Below are positions 36,407 through 51,380 of a DNA stretch of 64,000 bases, in pieces. A program made the translations under genes and the position numbers. Source of the DNA: Epiperipatus broadwayi (lineage: Eukaryota; Onychophora; Udeonychophora; Euonychophora; Peripatidae); contig JAQFVV010000445.1 of assembly GCA_028023455.1 (NCBI GenBank), forward strand, positions 62,001 through 126,000, given 5' to 3'. Under the pieces are notes generated by a model. The model was not told where the DNA came from. It was given only the letters and a program-made list of their open reading frames with translations, and searched no databases. The stretch's first letter is position 1. Each line of letters opens with the position of its first letter.

Positions 36407-39400
36407 TTTGTTTTATTAAATAAAGCTGCATGGGAAAATTTGGTAATCCAAATATTTAGAGCAAAAAACATTATATGGAATTAGTACCTCATAAAGTGAA
36501 TTCATTTAAGTATAATGTCATTATATTTTTAAATTAAAAATGAAGAAAAAAAACAAAATATAGTAAAAAATAATAATTAATATAGATATTAAACCATAAT
36601 AAATATTTGGAAAAATATATATAAACCAAAATCACTATATATTATATAAACCTATATAATCAAAAAAAAAAAAATATTAGCTACAAATTATGCCAAATAC
36701 ACTATGGAACACATTTTGATTAAATAGAACTATATCTTGGTTATAAAATAAAACTTATTATTGTAATTTCTGCATTACTATTTTATTACTTCCAATATCA
36801 GATGTATTTTTTAGAAAATAAATTAAACTACTTAGTTATTAGTTAACTTCTTTGTACAATTGCTGATACTCTTAGATCTTGATTGTTATTTAAGAGATTC
36901 AAAACTAAACTGTTTCAGGGATCAGTAACTGAATGAATAAATTATCTTTACTCAGTCTGGTCAAATCTGAAATATGTAATATCTAATTTAGAGTTTTCAG
37001 TGATATATCTATTTTTCCTAGAGATTTAGTCAATAAGTTTATTGTGAGAGAACACTTGTTTAGCTGTTTAGCTTATGAACATTTTTTTTGGAAATGCCAC
37101 ATTGAATTAAATGTTCATTTTCTAATCTATTCTCTTTTTTTAATTTGCTAAGGACATTTTGAGTTACATTTGACATAGTTTCTTTTAAAAAAATATAAGA
37201 ATCATTATGAAAATCAGATTTTATCTTAAAATTATTATCAATAAGATGAAAAATATTGCAGTAAGTTTAGATAAAATTCCAGCAGTGATATTATTATGGC
37301 ACATAAATTTCTTAATTTAGAGAAAGGGGGTTAATGTAGTATATTATAATTGTTTAACATTTTTTCTTAACTGAATGTTATTAAGTTTAATTTGTATACT
37401 TTTAAAGGCCTAAATCAAATTTTAATTATTAGATGTCATTTTAGTATAGTAATGCGATTGTTGAGTTAACAATTTACAAAACTAATAAAGCATTACTTGA
37501 TTAAAAGAATTGTCAGTTTACAATGAGAACAGTGAGAGGAAATAGTCTTAAATATAACTATCAATGCTTAAACACCAATTGCATGCAGGGAAGGAATGTC
37601 AATAGATTGAATGCTTTCAACTAAAATGTTGACAGTATTGGTATTTAGAACTCTTTTCTCAAACATTTATTGAAATAATATACATTTTTATGCTTTTTAT
37701 ATTGTTCCATGTTTGCCTTTGAAAAATTAACATGGCAATTTTTAATATGCTCTGTTAGACTGTAGGAAATTATGATTAATATTAACATAGCATAATATTT
37801 TATTATCTAAAAAGATAAGAATTTTGGATAATTTAGTCTTATGAAATTCAAGTACTAGGATAGGTATCTGCTATTAACATGATCTAATACTTTGTATACT
37901 ATCGTCCAATTATTTTTATCTGTTAAAAACTAATACATTTTATCCATTGAAATTTCATAATAAAAGTACTAGTTAGTTTCAGTGACTAACAATATAAAAT
38001 GTATATACCAATATTGTATAATTTTATATACAATTTTATATTTGGATTAGGAAATATACAAAAATGAATAAATATATTATTCATTTGGTCAGTACTCTTT
38101 TTTCATTTTATTATCTTTCTCAAACTGAATAGAAATGTTTGTGTGAAAATCCATATTACTATCATTAAAAAATTCATCTAGAATATCTCATCTCTTCAAT
38201 CATTATTAATCTCATTTAAACTGTTTTTTAAAAAGTCGAAATATAACTAAACTGTTTGATATTGGCTAATGCAGCAACATGTTAATTAGAATATTATGGA
38301 GAAAGGGAGTTGATTTCATTTATAAACCAACAAATAATTGAAAACAAAATAAAATTTAAGCTCTTGAAAAAGATCTGATTCTGTGTTGCTTTTTAATTAG
38401 TTTTACATGTATTTTAATCAGGAGAGCGACAAGTCATAGAAATTAATCTACTATTTTGGAGCCTATTTCGACGTTACCTAACTACGATACTAAGTGATAA
38501 TTATTCTCTTTAGAAGTATTAGAAGAAGGAATAATAATACATCTGAAATAATAAATATACAATAAGCTTTTACCAAATAATTATGATATTGAAACAATAT
38601 ACATTTACTAAAAAAAATTAAAGAAGAAATTATGTTATTTCGGGGCAAGTTCATGTTATCGTCGAATAATCACGTATAATAAAGTAACCCTACAAAAAAA
38701 TCATGACCATAATAGAAAATTAAAAGTTATATAAAATATTAATAAAATACTTTATTCCCTCTCCCTTCAAGCTATATATTGTTCAATTCAAAAGAAAGTT
38801 TTTGATTAGTCTTTTTTTTATTTTATGTTTTTTCCCTAACATATTTTAAAATATCGTAAAAGCAGAATTTTACTTCGCACTTACAAAAACTATTTAAAAT
38901 ATTTTAAATTAAAGATTAATTAATAAATAATTCATTAATTATAGGTATGGAAACATTACAATATCTTTTCAAAAGCCCGCGTGTCTCTATTGATGCGAAT
39001 CTTTCATTAAGAATAAATTTTACTTGTTTGAAAAGTGATGCGAATCATTAGGATAAATAATTAATATTAAAATAACGGTTTTATATATAAAAAGAGGACG
39101 GATTTTTTTTTCCAATATTGGCATAAACTCTATACAATTTAACTTTTTGAAACATAAACAAACCTCTGTAATAAATTATTTATAAATGTATAGTAACATT
39201 TAAACACATACTTTTTTTTTATAAATAATACTTTTACTAGCGCCGAAAAAGTTGTTCGGAACTGGATTATAATGGATAATGTATATGTATGTGTGGGTCG
39301 TATAATCTAAAGTTTTGATTATACCTCTCTGAATTACAATTACAATCTTATCTTTGACAAAATATATATACAAAATAGCAGATAAAAGTGAAACAACGTT

Positions 39401-40880
39401 TAAATATATCATTTAAGAGAAAAGGTTTTTTCCCCAATATAAAAAAAAACCATGAAGGCAATAATATTAATTGGGCTAAGTAATGGCAAATTTGTTAAAG
39501 TAAATAGTATTACTATATCATGGTAGACACATTAAAGATGCAATAAACCATGGGATGGCAAGATCATAATTTAAAACAGAACCATTTAATTGTCATCTGC
39601 CACAAATTCTAAAATATATTTGAAATGATGAATTTATTGTAATGTCAGTTTAGAATTTACAGATATGTCCATGATCATCAAAAAGCATCACTAGATTAAC
39701 AATCTAGAATTTCCTATCTCTGCTTATAACTGGTATAATTCCACAGCTGAGTAAAATCAGTCTTCCTTGGATATTGAGCATACTGATATGGAAATTTTGA
39801 GTTTACTAGTAAAGATATCCAACCACAAGCCTTTATAGAAGTCACAATCATTAGTATTATTTTTATATATGTTAGTCTGGGAAAACTTAGAGACTCGTTT
39901 GAATATTTTGTTGATCATTATATAAGGTTATATCATTGATATAATGATAGGTAATAAATAAACTTTAGGCTAAAATAAGTAACAAACATTTATACAAACT
40001 CATCACTATTACTGCATATTCTAATCTCCAGAATAAATATTCTTGGAGTTATATTTTACAAGTAATTCTTATAATTTGAAATTCATAAAATCATTGGGAA
40101 GTTAAATCATATATCATTGGGTTATAACTCTAAAACTTAACTGATGTATTTACATTGATATAACATTTTATACTCCTTTTGGCAAACTAGTATGATCATG
40201 TATTAATAATAATCTGTTGACTATATTTTATTCATATAAATAGTTTGTTATTACATAGCAAAACAAATTAGATGTGTGCAAAAATATTGTTTCCAAACTC
40301 AGTATTATAGCAGGGTAATTTACCCATGTATTCCAATCAAACATAATCATTCATATAAATACTATCATCTTTGAATCATCATCACAATACTCAAGAGCAG
40401 TGCTGATTAATTACCATCACATATTTGGATATTAAATTTTAGGAAATACTGCAAAATACATATACAAAATTAAGTGGATAAATAAGTATCAACTATATCA
40501 AAACTATTTTAAAATATAAAAATGGGCATGTGAATCATAAAAGCTAACATTTACTTCAAAATTTTTTATAAGAATGAGGCATTTAAGTTTCTAAATAAAT
40601 TATGGACTTTATTTAATTCCTTCAATATTTTACTGTTTTTATAGATATATAAGCAATACTAGAAATGGAATTCCATTTAAAAAATTTTAAGTAATAAATT
40701 GAAGTCTACTTTAATTGAATTAACAAAATAAATGCATAAGCCAGATATTAGCTTTAATGGTTTGCCAACAAATTCCTGAGTTTTTTTCTCTCTATAATAC
40801 CTGGTCCTAACAAATAAAATCTGATAGCATTATTGGATATCAATATACATAATAATTTCTATCTAATATTCATTCTAATT

Positions 40881-40881
<1 letters not shown>
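36407..40881. other. Long AT-rich stretch, no gene recognised
   Basis: About 4.5 kb with no coding frame, no inverted repeat longer than ~20 bases and no similarity to the families elsewhere in the window. The 70-codon minus frame near 39200-39412 shows no motif. Confidence 0.5.
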
Positions 40882-41884
<1,003 letters not shown>

Positions 41885-42677
41885 CTATGATTGGCATATT
41901 GATGGATGGTTTTCAGAAATAAACTAGTATTTTCATTAATTAACTTAAAATGAATAACTATTATATGAAGTTTAACCTCTATAGTTCCTCTCCTGTTTCA
42001 AATCTTAAATCTAAAATGATTATAAGCAAATTATTTATCTTACCAAAATTCTAAATCATTAAATCTAGCTTATATATAATAATTGCCATTTTAAATTAAA
42101 GTGTGTTAATCAAAAAATGACACAATAAAATAATAATGTTAACTTTAATTCTAAAAGACTTTACATTTAAAATGACTTTTATAAGATTACTTGGGAATCT
42201 TGAAAAGTGTTCAGTGTTCAGCAAGTTTTCATGTGGTTTATAATTGCAGTTTGGTTTGTAATTACAATTTAAATATTCTTTTTGTTTTATATACATTTTA
42301 TTATAAAGATTTTGGATTATAAAGTTTATGGATTAAATTTATGATGGAGAATCATATGGTTTTTCTTGGTTATAATTAATTATTTTTGTCACAATGAGGT
42401 TTTTCATAAATTTAAAGAGTTAATTTTGTGATAAGCACTTTTGATTAATTTTAAAGAACTGATCTTTGTTGTAATTGTTTTTCATCAGTAGTAGTTAGGT
42501 TCTCATTGATTTCTCATATATGGTTAGATGTTATCAAGACCATTCTTACTGTAGTTGTCTCTATGCACCCAGGGAGAGGTAAACTAGCATTAATTCAAAA
42601 GCTTCTTGGTACCCTTAAGGAGATTTATATACAGCTATGACAACATTGAATATCAGCAAGAAGAATAAAAAAAATTG

Positions 42678-42766
42678 ATTTTTTTTTAAGTGTCATAGCA
42701 TCGGCCGGGATGCGAACCCGCAACCCGGGCAACTGCCTGCTAGTGCAAGTCAGTCGCGCTGACCTC
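42678..42766 (-). mobile_element. tRNA-derived SINE, second copy, 5' truncated
   Basis: On the minus strand: AGAGGTCAGCGCGACTGAC, then B box GGTTCGCATCC, then CCGATGCTATGACACTTAAA and an A-rich tail (T run at 42679-42687). It matches the insertion at 4377-4481 but lacks the first ~20 bases, including most of the A box. The better B box makes it the more faithful copy of the family 3' half. No clear target duplication. Confidence 0.88.
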
Positions 42767-42779
42767 TGTTATTAGACTT

Positions 42780-44255
42780 TATATTAAATTTTATTCTTGT
42801 AGAATATTAATACTTTAATTATCACAGAAAAGTCATTACAACACTTTTTATTTCTGGACTTATAAAAAATGTATAATAAGAAAAATAATATATACAAAGT
42901 AAAATTAATAATTACACATTCCAAATTACTATTATACAATCATATAATGCAAACCCATTTCTGATTTCTAAATTTTAAATACATTAATTAACTTTAATAC
43001 ATCCTGTTGAGTTTTTATTTTGAGTTCAGATATTAATTAAAACTCTTTTTATTTTTAACAGAGAATTATTATTTTTTTCTAAAAAAAAAAAAAAAAGGCT
43101 TTCTTTTTTTAAAGAAAACTATGAAAATTTAAGTAATTTTTTCTATATGTAAATTGTATATGTGTTTCTATATTTATATATTTGCAGAGTTTAATTCTAT
43201 TGTATAAACCCTTTTTTTGTAATATTTAGATGGATGTACTATCTTTTAATTTTTGTGTATAACGTATATGTAATTTTTTTCCTGCTAATTATTCATTATA
43301 TTTAAGTGAAAGGGTCATTATTTAATTTTGTAATGAATACATGTTATGATATCCACAATTTTTTTTAAAACATATTATGATCATAAATTAATTCAAAGAT
43401 ATTTAATGAAGTTAAGTTATGTAATAAAGTATTGTTTAATTCTTTTTTATTTTAAAAAATGTAATCCGGCCTAAACATTTCTTAATATGCAATAATATCT
43501 TTCCAGTTTTTTTAAAACTTGTTTTCCTTGCTGGACACAAACAATAGAATCTGATGGTGTCATATCTAGCAAGTTTTATCATCATTTGGAAGTGATGCAA
43601 AACAAATTTCTTTTTCAGTAAATGCATGCATAAAATATATCACACTACAAATAAATTGTTTCCTTTTAAAATAAAATTTCAAATTGGTAATTTGATTTAC
43701 AGTTTTTGATTTATGAATTTTTATATAAAAGATATATTTAAAAAAACTTTTTCATTAAAAAAAAGCAATCGTTTATATAAAAGGTTAAAATGACTTAATA
43801 GATATTTTCAGGGTGTGTATAATATTAATTAGTACCATTTTATATTACATTAAAATAAATTATTCCATAAATTATTTCATATTTACTCTTCAGAAAATAA
43901 AACTACTTTTAAATATATAAATAAATTTTAATTTATCATTGCAGTATTGATAATTACATTTTTAAATGTTAATGTGTAAAATAAATTGGCTACTTAAACG
44001 CATATATACTATTAATGTATTGCATACATATAAGCACATGTATGTAAATTAGATAAATTCAATTAATAATATACATTTTTATTCTTTCATCTTATCAATG
44101 TTATAAAATAAATAGTTGAAAACAAATTATTACATAATCTAATATTTGTTAATAAGTACACCCTAGACATGCTTAGCAAGTGAAATTACAGATAAAAATG
44201 GAAAGCAATGATATATTAAAAATATAAAAAAACTATCTTCAATTTCTCTTTTAAA
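42780..44255. other. AT-rich DNA, no gene recognised
   Basis: No supported feature. Confidence 0.5.
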
Positions 44256-45770
44256 AAAGATAATTCAATTATGAAATTGAAAATGAAGGAGATATTGAAA
44301 TAGATGCTAAAGGTGTATTGCCAGATGAAGTAATAAAGTCAATTGCATGACTGAAGGATGGTAAGGTTGTTGGAATTTATATAATACCTATAGAATATTT
44401 TGAAAGAAATGGGAGAATTTACTATGAGAGAAATAGTTGACTTTGCAGTTTGATATGTAATAGTGGAGTTTGGCTTAAATTTTTTTTAAGGACTATAATG
44501 ATTTCTATTGCTAAAAAAATGTTAAATATGAAGAGTTCAGGGCAATATGTTTGTTATCTTATGCTTCTAATGTTTTATTGAGGATTTTAACTCAAATAAT
44601 TTATGAGAAGGTAGAGCATTATATTGTAGAAGAATAGTTTGGTTTTCAAAGAGGGAAGAAATATATTAAAAAATATAAAAGAATTGCTATTTTTTGGATT
44701 GGAAAAAGATTTGATAGAGTAGTCTTGAATAAACTTATGACTATCATAAAAAATAAAGGAATGTTTTAGAAAGAGAGAAGATAGGTTTGGAATATTATAT
44801 TGGGCAATATTGGGCAAAGAATAAGAATTAGACTGGAGAATAATGAGAGGGATGAAGTGAATATAGAAAGAGAAGTTAGGCAAGGATGCAGTATGTCACA
44901 TGTTCTTTTTAACATTTATGTAGAATGCATGTTAAATAATTATTTAAACTGTGAAGAAGTAAATGTTGGAGGTAGAATAATAAAATGTATAAAATTTGCA
45001 GATGATATGGCTTTTATAGATGTAGATGGAAAGTGTCTTCAGAATATGTTGAATAAATTGAAGGAAGGATGTGTGGAATATTGAATGAAGATTAATGTCA
45101 AGAAGACTACGTGTTTATGGATAGGGAGGAATGCAAAATGACTGCAAATTGAAATCCAAGATAACACAATTCAATACATAAAGTGATTTACATATTTGGT
45201 TAGTTGGTTGAGTGAGGATGGAAGAAGTGAATATAAAATTAAATAAAGAATAACATTAGCAAAGGAGGCATTCATCAAGAGAAAAAAATATTTTGTGGTG
45301 AGAGAATTAAAAAAAATATTAATTAAATGCTATGTGTGGATTGTACTACTGTATAGCTGTGAACCATAGGCTGTCAGCAATAAAATTAGAAACAGATTCA
45401 AAGACTGGGATGTGGACATGGAGAAGAATGAAATAAAATCAGTTGAATGAATAAAATAACATGAAAAAGTTTTAATAAGTGTTAATGGGAAAAGAAGATT
45501 GATTGATGAAGTTTAAAAGAGGAAGAGAAATTGGATTGGACATATATTAAGAAAAATATATATAGTTTAATGAAGTTGATTTGAAGGTTATAGTGAATTG
45601 AAGCAAGAGATTGATAGTGTTGGATGATATAAGTGATGGGAAGAGTTACGTGAAATTGAAGAGCTGTGTAAAAGAGAATGGAATGGAAAAATGGATGAAT
45701 CGATAATGTGACTACTCTCTAAACCTCTCCATGGGTCATATACTTATGATGATGATGATGAGTATAAAAT
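44256..45770 (+). pseudogene. LINE family L-A remnant: reverse transcriptase to 3' end
   Basis: In order: a LKDGKVVGIYIIPIEYFE block (44350), a FGFQRGKK block (44640), RIRIRLENNE and REVRQGCSMSHVLFNIY (44820-44920), IKFADDMAFI (44990, the catalytic FADD), a MKINVKKT-CLW block (45085), then INGKRRLIDEV and RNWIGHILRK (45480-45550). It ends with ATGATGATGATGAG (about 45746-45760), a microsatellite-like tail as in several LINE clades. The catalytic Asp pair is intact, but stops and frameshifts divide the chain. Other copies lie at 47400-47910 (minus) and 59440-60430 (plus). Clade not assigned with certainty. Confidence 0.88.
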
Positions 45771-47399
45771 AGTAAAAGACAGATGCTAAGTGCTTAAGTG
45801 CATTACTTCAGATTTGAATTTTAAGTCTTCACTGATAAAGTCCAAAATCAGAGTATAAATATTATAGTACTGTATTTTTTGATGTCCAGTGATTTCTCAG
45901 ACTTATAGTTGATAGTTCTAAATTAGAATTAAGAGAACTATTTTTGAAAGCTATAATTAAGCTGAAAAAGTTATGTGATATTGTTGTTAATAGTCATCTT
46001 CTGAATGCCACCTATGCATTTTTGACAATGACAGATTAAATCTATCTAAAACATAAGTAATCATATGACATGCTGAAACCTTCGACAGATGTGCCTTAAA
46101 AATGCTTATGTGACAGCCAATCAGATGTAATAAAGGTTTCAGCCTTTCACAGTATTATTATATTATTTGCTTATGCTTAATAAATTTAATACATCTAAAA
46201 CATAAGTGTAACTTACTAATAATTATACATTAAAATGAATTTAAAAATTATGTTTATACACATACAGAAGCAGAGTTGAAGATATAAACACGATAAGGAA
46301 TTATGCTAGGTTTTTTTTAATAAATAGAATTGGATGTAAAATTGAATTGTAAATGCATTATCATGTTCAACTCCTACTATTAATTATAATTTAATGTAGA
46401 AGTGACTTTATAAATTTGTTATTCGCTATTGATGAATAATTCAAAACAATAATAAATATAAATTATAATTTAATTTTAATTGTCCAATTAAAATTTTTAA
46501 ACTTAATGGCAGTTATAATGAATGTAAAGGTTATAAGTTAATTATTTTTCATGCTACACACAATTGTTAAAGTCGGTAACTACAAATCAACAACTCATCA
46601 TGATAATATACTAAATAGAAACTTTAGGTTTTAATATTAATAGTCTAATTAAAATATTTTATAAATCAAGATTTTTTAAATTTATTTAATTATTCTTCTC
46701 TATATAAGCAACATCGATTTGATTTGGTTCATAATAATAATAACTTTTTATTCATGAAAAAACGACTTATGTCAACATTTTGTGGTCTATTATACAGGTA
46801 CAACTGTTATGCCAATCTAATTTATGACAGCTCCTATATCATTGTACTATATAGCAGGATGATTTCTGCATGATATAGTGCAAATAGTATAAACTCAAAT
46901 TCATCATTCAGATATGTGTTTATGCATTGATCATAAAAATAAAATTAAAAGTATGATGCAACTTTTACTACTGGTTAAGAGTAAGAATATACACATCCAG
47001 GAGTTAGCTTATGGTTTACATTACTATTAAAGATTGTTATTAAAAAGAAAAAAAATGGATTAGTTATAAAAAAAAATATTATTTTAAGATTAAACTCATT
47101 TACTATATCAATATTAATAATTTAACAGATATTTAATATGTACTATTATCAATTTATTTTTTTAAAGAAAGCCTTTGATTATTATTTTATTTTTTATGTC
47201 TAGTTTATTCTTTCTTATTTTTAATTAACAGGTACTGCAGCATTTCTTGAATTTTAAAAACATTGAAGGAATAACCACATTATTTGCAAAATTTAGATGG
47301 CTTAATTTATTTCCTGTTATTTTCACTTTACTATGCTAAAACTATTTCATAAACACTCGTAACACATTTTATAGGTAGATGTTCATTTTTTTAAACATT
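45771..47399. other. AT-rich DNA, no gene recognised
   Basis: Nothing except the short inverted repeat at 46070-46140. Confidence 0.45.
46070..46140. repeat. Short inverted repeat sharing a phrase with the 55-kb satellite
   Basis: CTGAAACCTT and AAGGTTTCAG arms enclose GTGACAGCCAATCAGATGT; the inverted satellite at 55331 has CTGACAGCCAATCAGAAGT. Possibly a small related element. Confidence 0.5.
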
Positions 47400-47910
47400 C
47401 TTTACAAATATTTGTTTGTGTGTGTAACCATATAGCCATCATCAATAGTATTCTGTCAAATGGACAGGTCCAGAGAGTACTCAGATCACCAACTCATCCA
47501 TTTTTCCATTCCATTCTCTTCCTTGCCCAGTTCTGCCATTTCATATAACTCTTCCCATCTCTTATATCATCCAAGAATGTCAATCTCTTCCATTCTTACT
47601 TCCACTCATCATTCCCTCCAAAACATCTTTTATTAAACTATATTTTCTTCTTAACATATATCCAATTCAGTTTCTATTTATCTCTCTGATTTCCTCAATC
47701 AATCCTCTTTTTTCATTTACTCTTTGAGCCTGCAACATAAACTAACAAAGCAGGCAGATATTAAAATAGTCTTTAGATATGAAGGCCAACTATAAATGAC
47801 AAATAAACAATTTTTGATAAAGAGCTCCTGCTGCGTACTGGTTCATCAAAGACTGAATACTGTTTTCATTACAAATGGTATTTTTCCTCTCTTTGAAAGC
47901 CAAATTATTA
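47400..47910 (-). pseudogene. LINE family L-A, internally deleted copy
   Basis: On the minus strand the 47880 end reads as the start of the RT conserved region (LAFKERK, matching FGFQRGK). The 47455-47720 part reads QRVNEKRGLIEEI and RNWIGYMLRRKYSLIKDVLEG, then the family's 3' end. The RT catalytic core between the two is missing, so this copy has a large internal deletion. Confidence 0.8.
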
Positions 47911-48428
47911 TGAGTTTATCATGCTAACTGGAATCTTATAATAACTGTGACAGTGCATTGTGCATTTGTGCAACAACATTGCCATCTTTTATCTACATGA
48001 ACAGCATTTCTGATTCCAACTTTTTTATTTGTTTGTTTTTCTTTTTTATTTCAAGCCTTTTAAAATTAAAAAAACAATTATTGGGACTTTAATAGACTGA
48101 GTTCTAAGTTCTGATATTTGGTTGAGCTACACAATAAATAATTAGTTATTTTGAAATGGAATTTTGCAGGAGTTTTAGCCAGAGAAGATTGCATGTTTAG
48201 ATAGTCCTATTTATAAGTCCTTTTATCTACCACGAAAGTGGAAGGACTTAGAAAATATGATCTAAGAAAAGCCTATTTCAAACAATCTAACTAGGTTGTC
48301 ACACTAGGTGGATTACTCATTTCAACAGCAGAAATATTAAGAATAGTAATAAAATTATCAGTAGTAGTGGAAAAGAGACAGTGGTGATACTAAAGATAAA
48401 TATTATAAATCTATTTTTTATATATAAT

Positions 48429-48493
48429 AAAAATAATTACAATTACAATTATAATTACAATTTTGTTTTAATTAACGGACATTTTATTTATAT

Positions 48494-48528
<35 letters not shown>
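48429..48528. repeat. AT-rich element end followed by (TA)n(TG)n
   Basis: TTAATTAACGGACATTTTAT is followed by TATA and a TA/TG microsatellite (48497-48528). The same phrase, TTAATTAATGGACACTTTAT, lies directly before the GATA array at 58168. This suggests one element family whose 3' end seeds microsatellites. Confidence 0.6.
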
Positions 48529-48529
48529 A

Positions 48530-51380
48530 CATGGAATATTCAAAATTTACTTGATGCAAACTATTCAAGATCTGAATAGAAAACTACATTGGTAGTTAAA
48601 ATGATGTCAAGATTTAAGATTGATATAACTGCTCTTAAGAATGAATACAAGTTTTTTGGAAAGTCAGATTAGTAAGGAAAAGAGGAATATATTGTGTTGG
48701 ATTTACTGTAAAGTCTAATATAGAATTTTCTAGTATTGGAATTTCTCATTATACTAATAAAATGTTAAACTTGTTTTAAACAAAGATACTTGTGCTTATT
48801 TTATTAGTGCCTATGTTTCAACCTTAAATTCAAAATATTTAAAGAAAGAAAGTTATAATTATTACAGGAATGACATTAAAAGATCATTTTTTTCTTCTTG
48901 AAGATTCTAATGCATATATTGGTACAAAAGATGCTATAAATTCAAATGATTTGTTATTACTGAATTTATGCACAACACATAAATTGTGTATAACAAATGC
49001 TTTGCTTAGGCAGAAGAATTGCTGTAAAAAGAACAAGGATGCATCCAACTTTAAACAATGTCTTTTAATAGATTATACTATAGTTAGAAATCAAAATATG
49101 AGTTCACATTATGTGATATAAATGAACATTCTTGGATAGATTATAGATTAATACACTCCCATTTTAAAATTATAGTTGCATTAAAATATAAATATGATTC
49201 CAATCATATTGAAGGTAAATTTGGGGTTCATTTTTTTAGAAGAATCTATTATGTTCACTAAATTTCAACAATTATAAATCACTAATGTGTACCTTCAAGA
49301 TTGTTATATTACCAAAGTATGGAATTCTCTTAAGAAGTGTGTTATGGATAAAAGTAAATCTACTCTAGGATTCATTAAAAATATGACTGATTTTAAAAAT
49401 AATATACTTGTAATTACTGATTTAACTAAAAAGAACATGTAGCATTTTCTGGCTTTCAAAATAATAGATTAAATGTGGAACTTTATATTAATTATAAAGA
49501 TCTAAAAACACAGGTTTAACCACTGATAAAGAAGGCTTAAAAATGACTGGTGAATTAAAACTGCAAAGAAAATAGACTTTCTCTGACAATGGTCATTCTA
49601 AATCTTTTTTTGATGCACTGAAAGCAAAATATAGACCTCCGAAATGATATCACAATACTATTAATTCCAGAAATTGTACAAACAATAATATTTTGAACAG
49701 ATGGAAGAAGTACTTTGATTATTTTTGAATAATGATATAAAATTAAAGATTATGACTGCTAATGATATATCAATTTCATTTACTCATTAGATTTGGACAA
49801 AAATATCCTGCTTAATGAAGTTAAAACAAATTTTTGTAATCTTAAAAATATAAAAATAGCAGATCCTGTTGAAATACCTAGAGAAGTTTTAAAATAAGGT
49901 GTTGATATATTTGTTTAAAAAATAGTGAATTTTTAAAAAAATATATGGACCCATGAACATAAGAATATTTTTTATTGCTCCAGTTTTAAAAGCAAAGGAA
50001 ATAGACAAGATTGCAATAATTATTATTGAATATCATTATTATCCATTACAACAAAGGTATCTTCAGGAGGATTGTTGAGTGTTTTTTTTTTCCAGTTATG
50101 GATAAATGCTTAATAGAACATCAGTGTGGTATTAGATAATCAAAAGCAACATAGTTATGGATATTTTGCCAGGTGATGATCAGGAATAAAGGAGTGGTTA
50201 TATATATCTTTTGTTGATTTGGTCATGGCATTAGATTTGATTAATAAGACAGGTCTGTAATATTATTTAAAATTAGTTAGTTGGTCATCAAAATTGATTC
50301 ATATTATGGACAGATTCCACAATGAAATTAGAGGAAGTGGAAAAACTTTGAGACATTTGGAATAAATGCTGGTATTAGACAAGTATATGTACTTGGTCCA
50401 ACATTGTTTTAATTTTTTTGGCAGTGGTCTTTAGAATTGTTTATATGGAACTTAATAAACATGCATCAAGATACAATACAGGTTGATAGTCTAATTTTTA
50501 ATTTGAATCAATTAAAAGTGAAAACAAGAATTTTAATTTTTGAATTCTGGATTTACAGTATGCTAATGACTGTGCCTTATATTAGTTCAAAAAGTGATAT
50601 ATAAAATGTTCTTAAGGTTTTAAATTCAATGTATAAATTCTTTGGTTTATTAATTAGGGTTCAAAAAATCTCAAGTTATCTATTAGCCAGTGATGGAAAA
50701 AAAACTTCACAATTTTTTGCTTGGATGATTATCAGCTTGAGGATGCAATTAATTTGAAATTCCTAGATCGTTTTTTAAGTAGAAAAGTGGACTTATATGT
50801 AAAGGGACAACACAGACTCCAATATGCTGCTGCTGCTTTTAACAAGTTAAAAGATAAAGTATTTTATCATAGGAAAATAACTATTCCAACTATGTTAGCT
50901 GTATATAAAGAATTATTTTATCTAATTTTTGTATGGATGTAAAACTTGGACAACCTATCAACACAATATGAATAAGGCATTAGAAAAATTTCATTTAAAA
51001 TACTCCATAAAAATTTTAAAATGGAATTGCAAGATCATAAAACCATTCACTATTATCTACTCTGTGTGATACTGATCAGTATTTTAATATTGCACCTTTG
51101 TTGGACTGAACATATAAAAGCAAATAAACAATGCAACACTTCCTAAAAGAGTGTTCTATGGTGAACTTGAGCACAGTTTTTTGGAGTCAGGTAGATCCTA
51201 TCTGTATTATAAAGATATTTTCAAAAGCAATCTAAAGAAGTACAATACCAATTGTTTTCATTGGAAATAAAGCAGAGAATAAAGTCCATTGAATAGCTAC
51301 AATTAGACAGAATGTTGAAGTATTTCAGGAAAAAAGGTATTTGTTGAAGGAATTAAAAGACAACATCATAAAATATTATA
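48530..51380 (+). pseudogene. LINE family L-B, nearly full length, decayed
   Basis: Starts at TACATGGAATATTCAAAATT with a TWNIQNLL block (first motif of an APE endonuclease), then MMSRFKIDITAL (48601). The 48870-49121 frame has EDSNAYIGT (the G-D-F-N-A-IG motif, partly lost), LLLLNLCTTHKLCITNAL and LIDYTIVRN (the S-x-IDY motif). RT blocks at 49800-50600 are decayed. At 50721-50942 there is INLKFLDRFLSRKVDL, INxRI-like QHRLQYAAAAFNKLKDKVF and TIPTMLAVYKELF, the post-RT block. A shifted frame then gives KTWTTYQHNMNKALEKFHLK. Endonuclease and RT would together perform target-primed reverse transcription. Many stops make it inactive. Confidence 0.85.
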
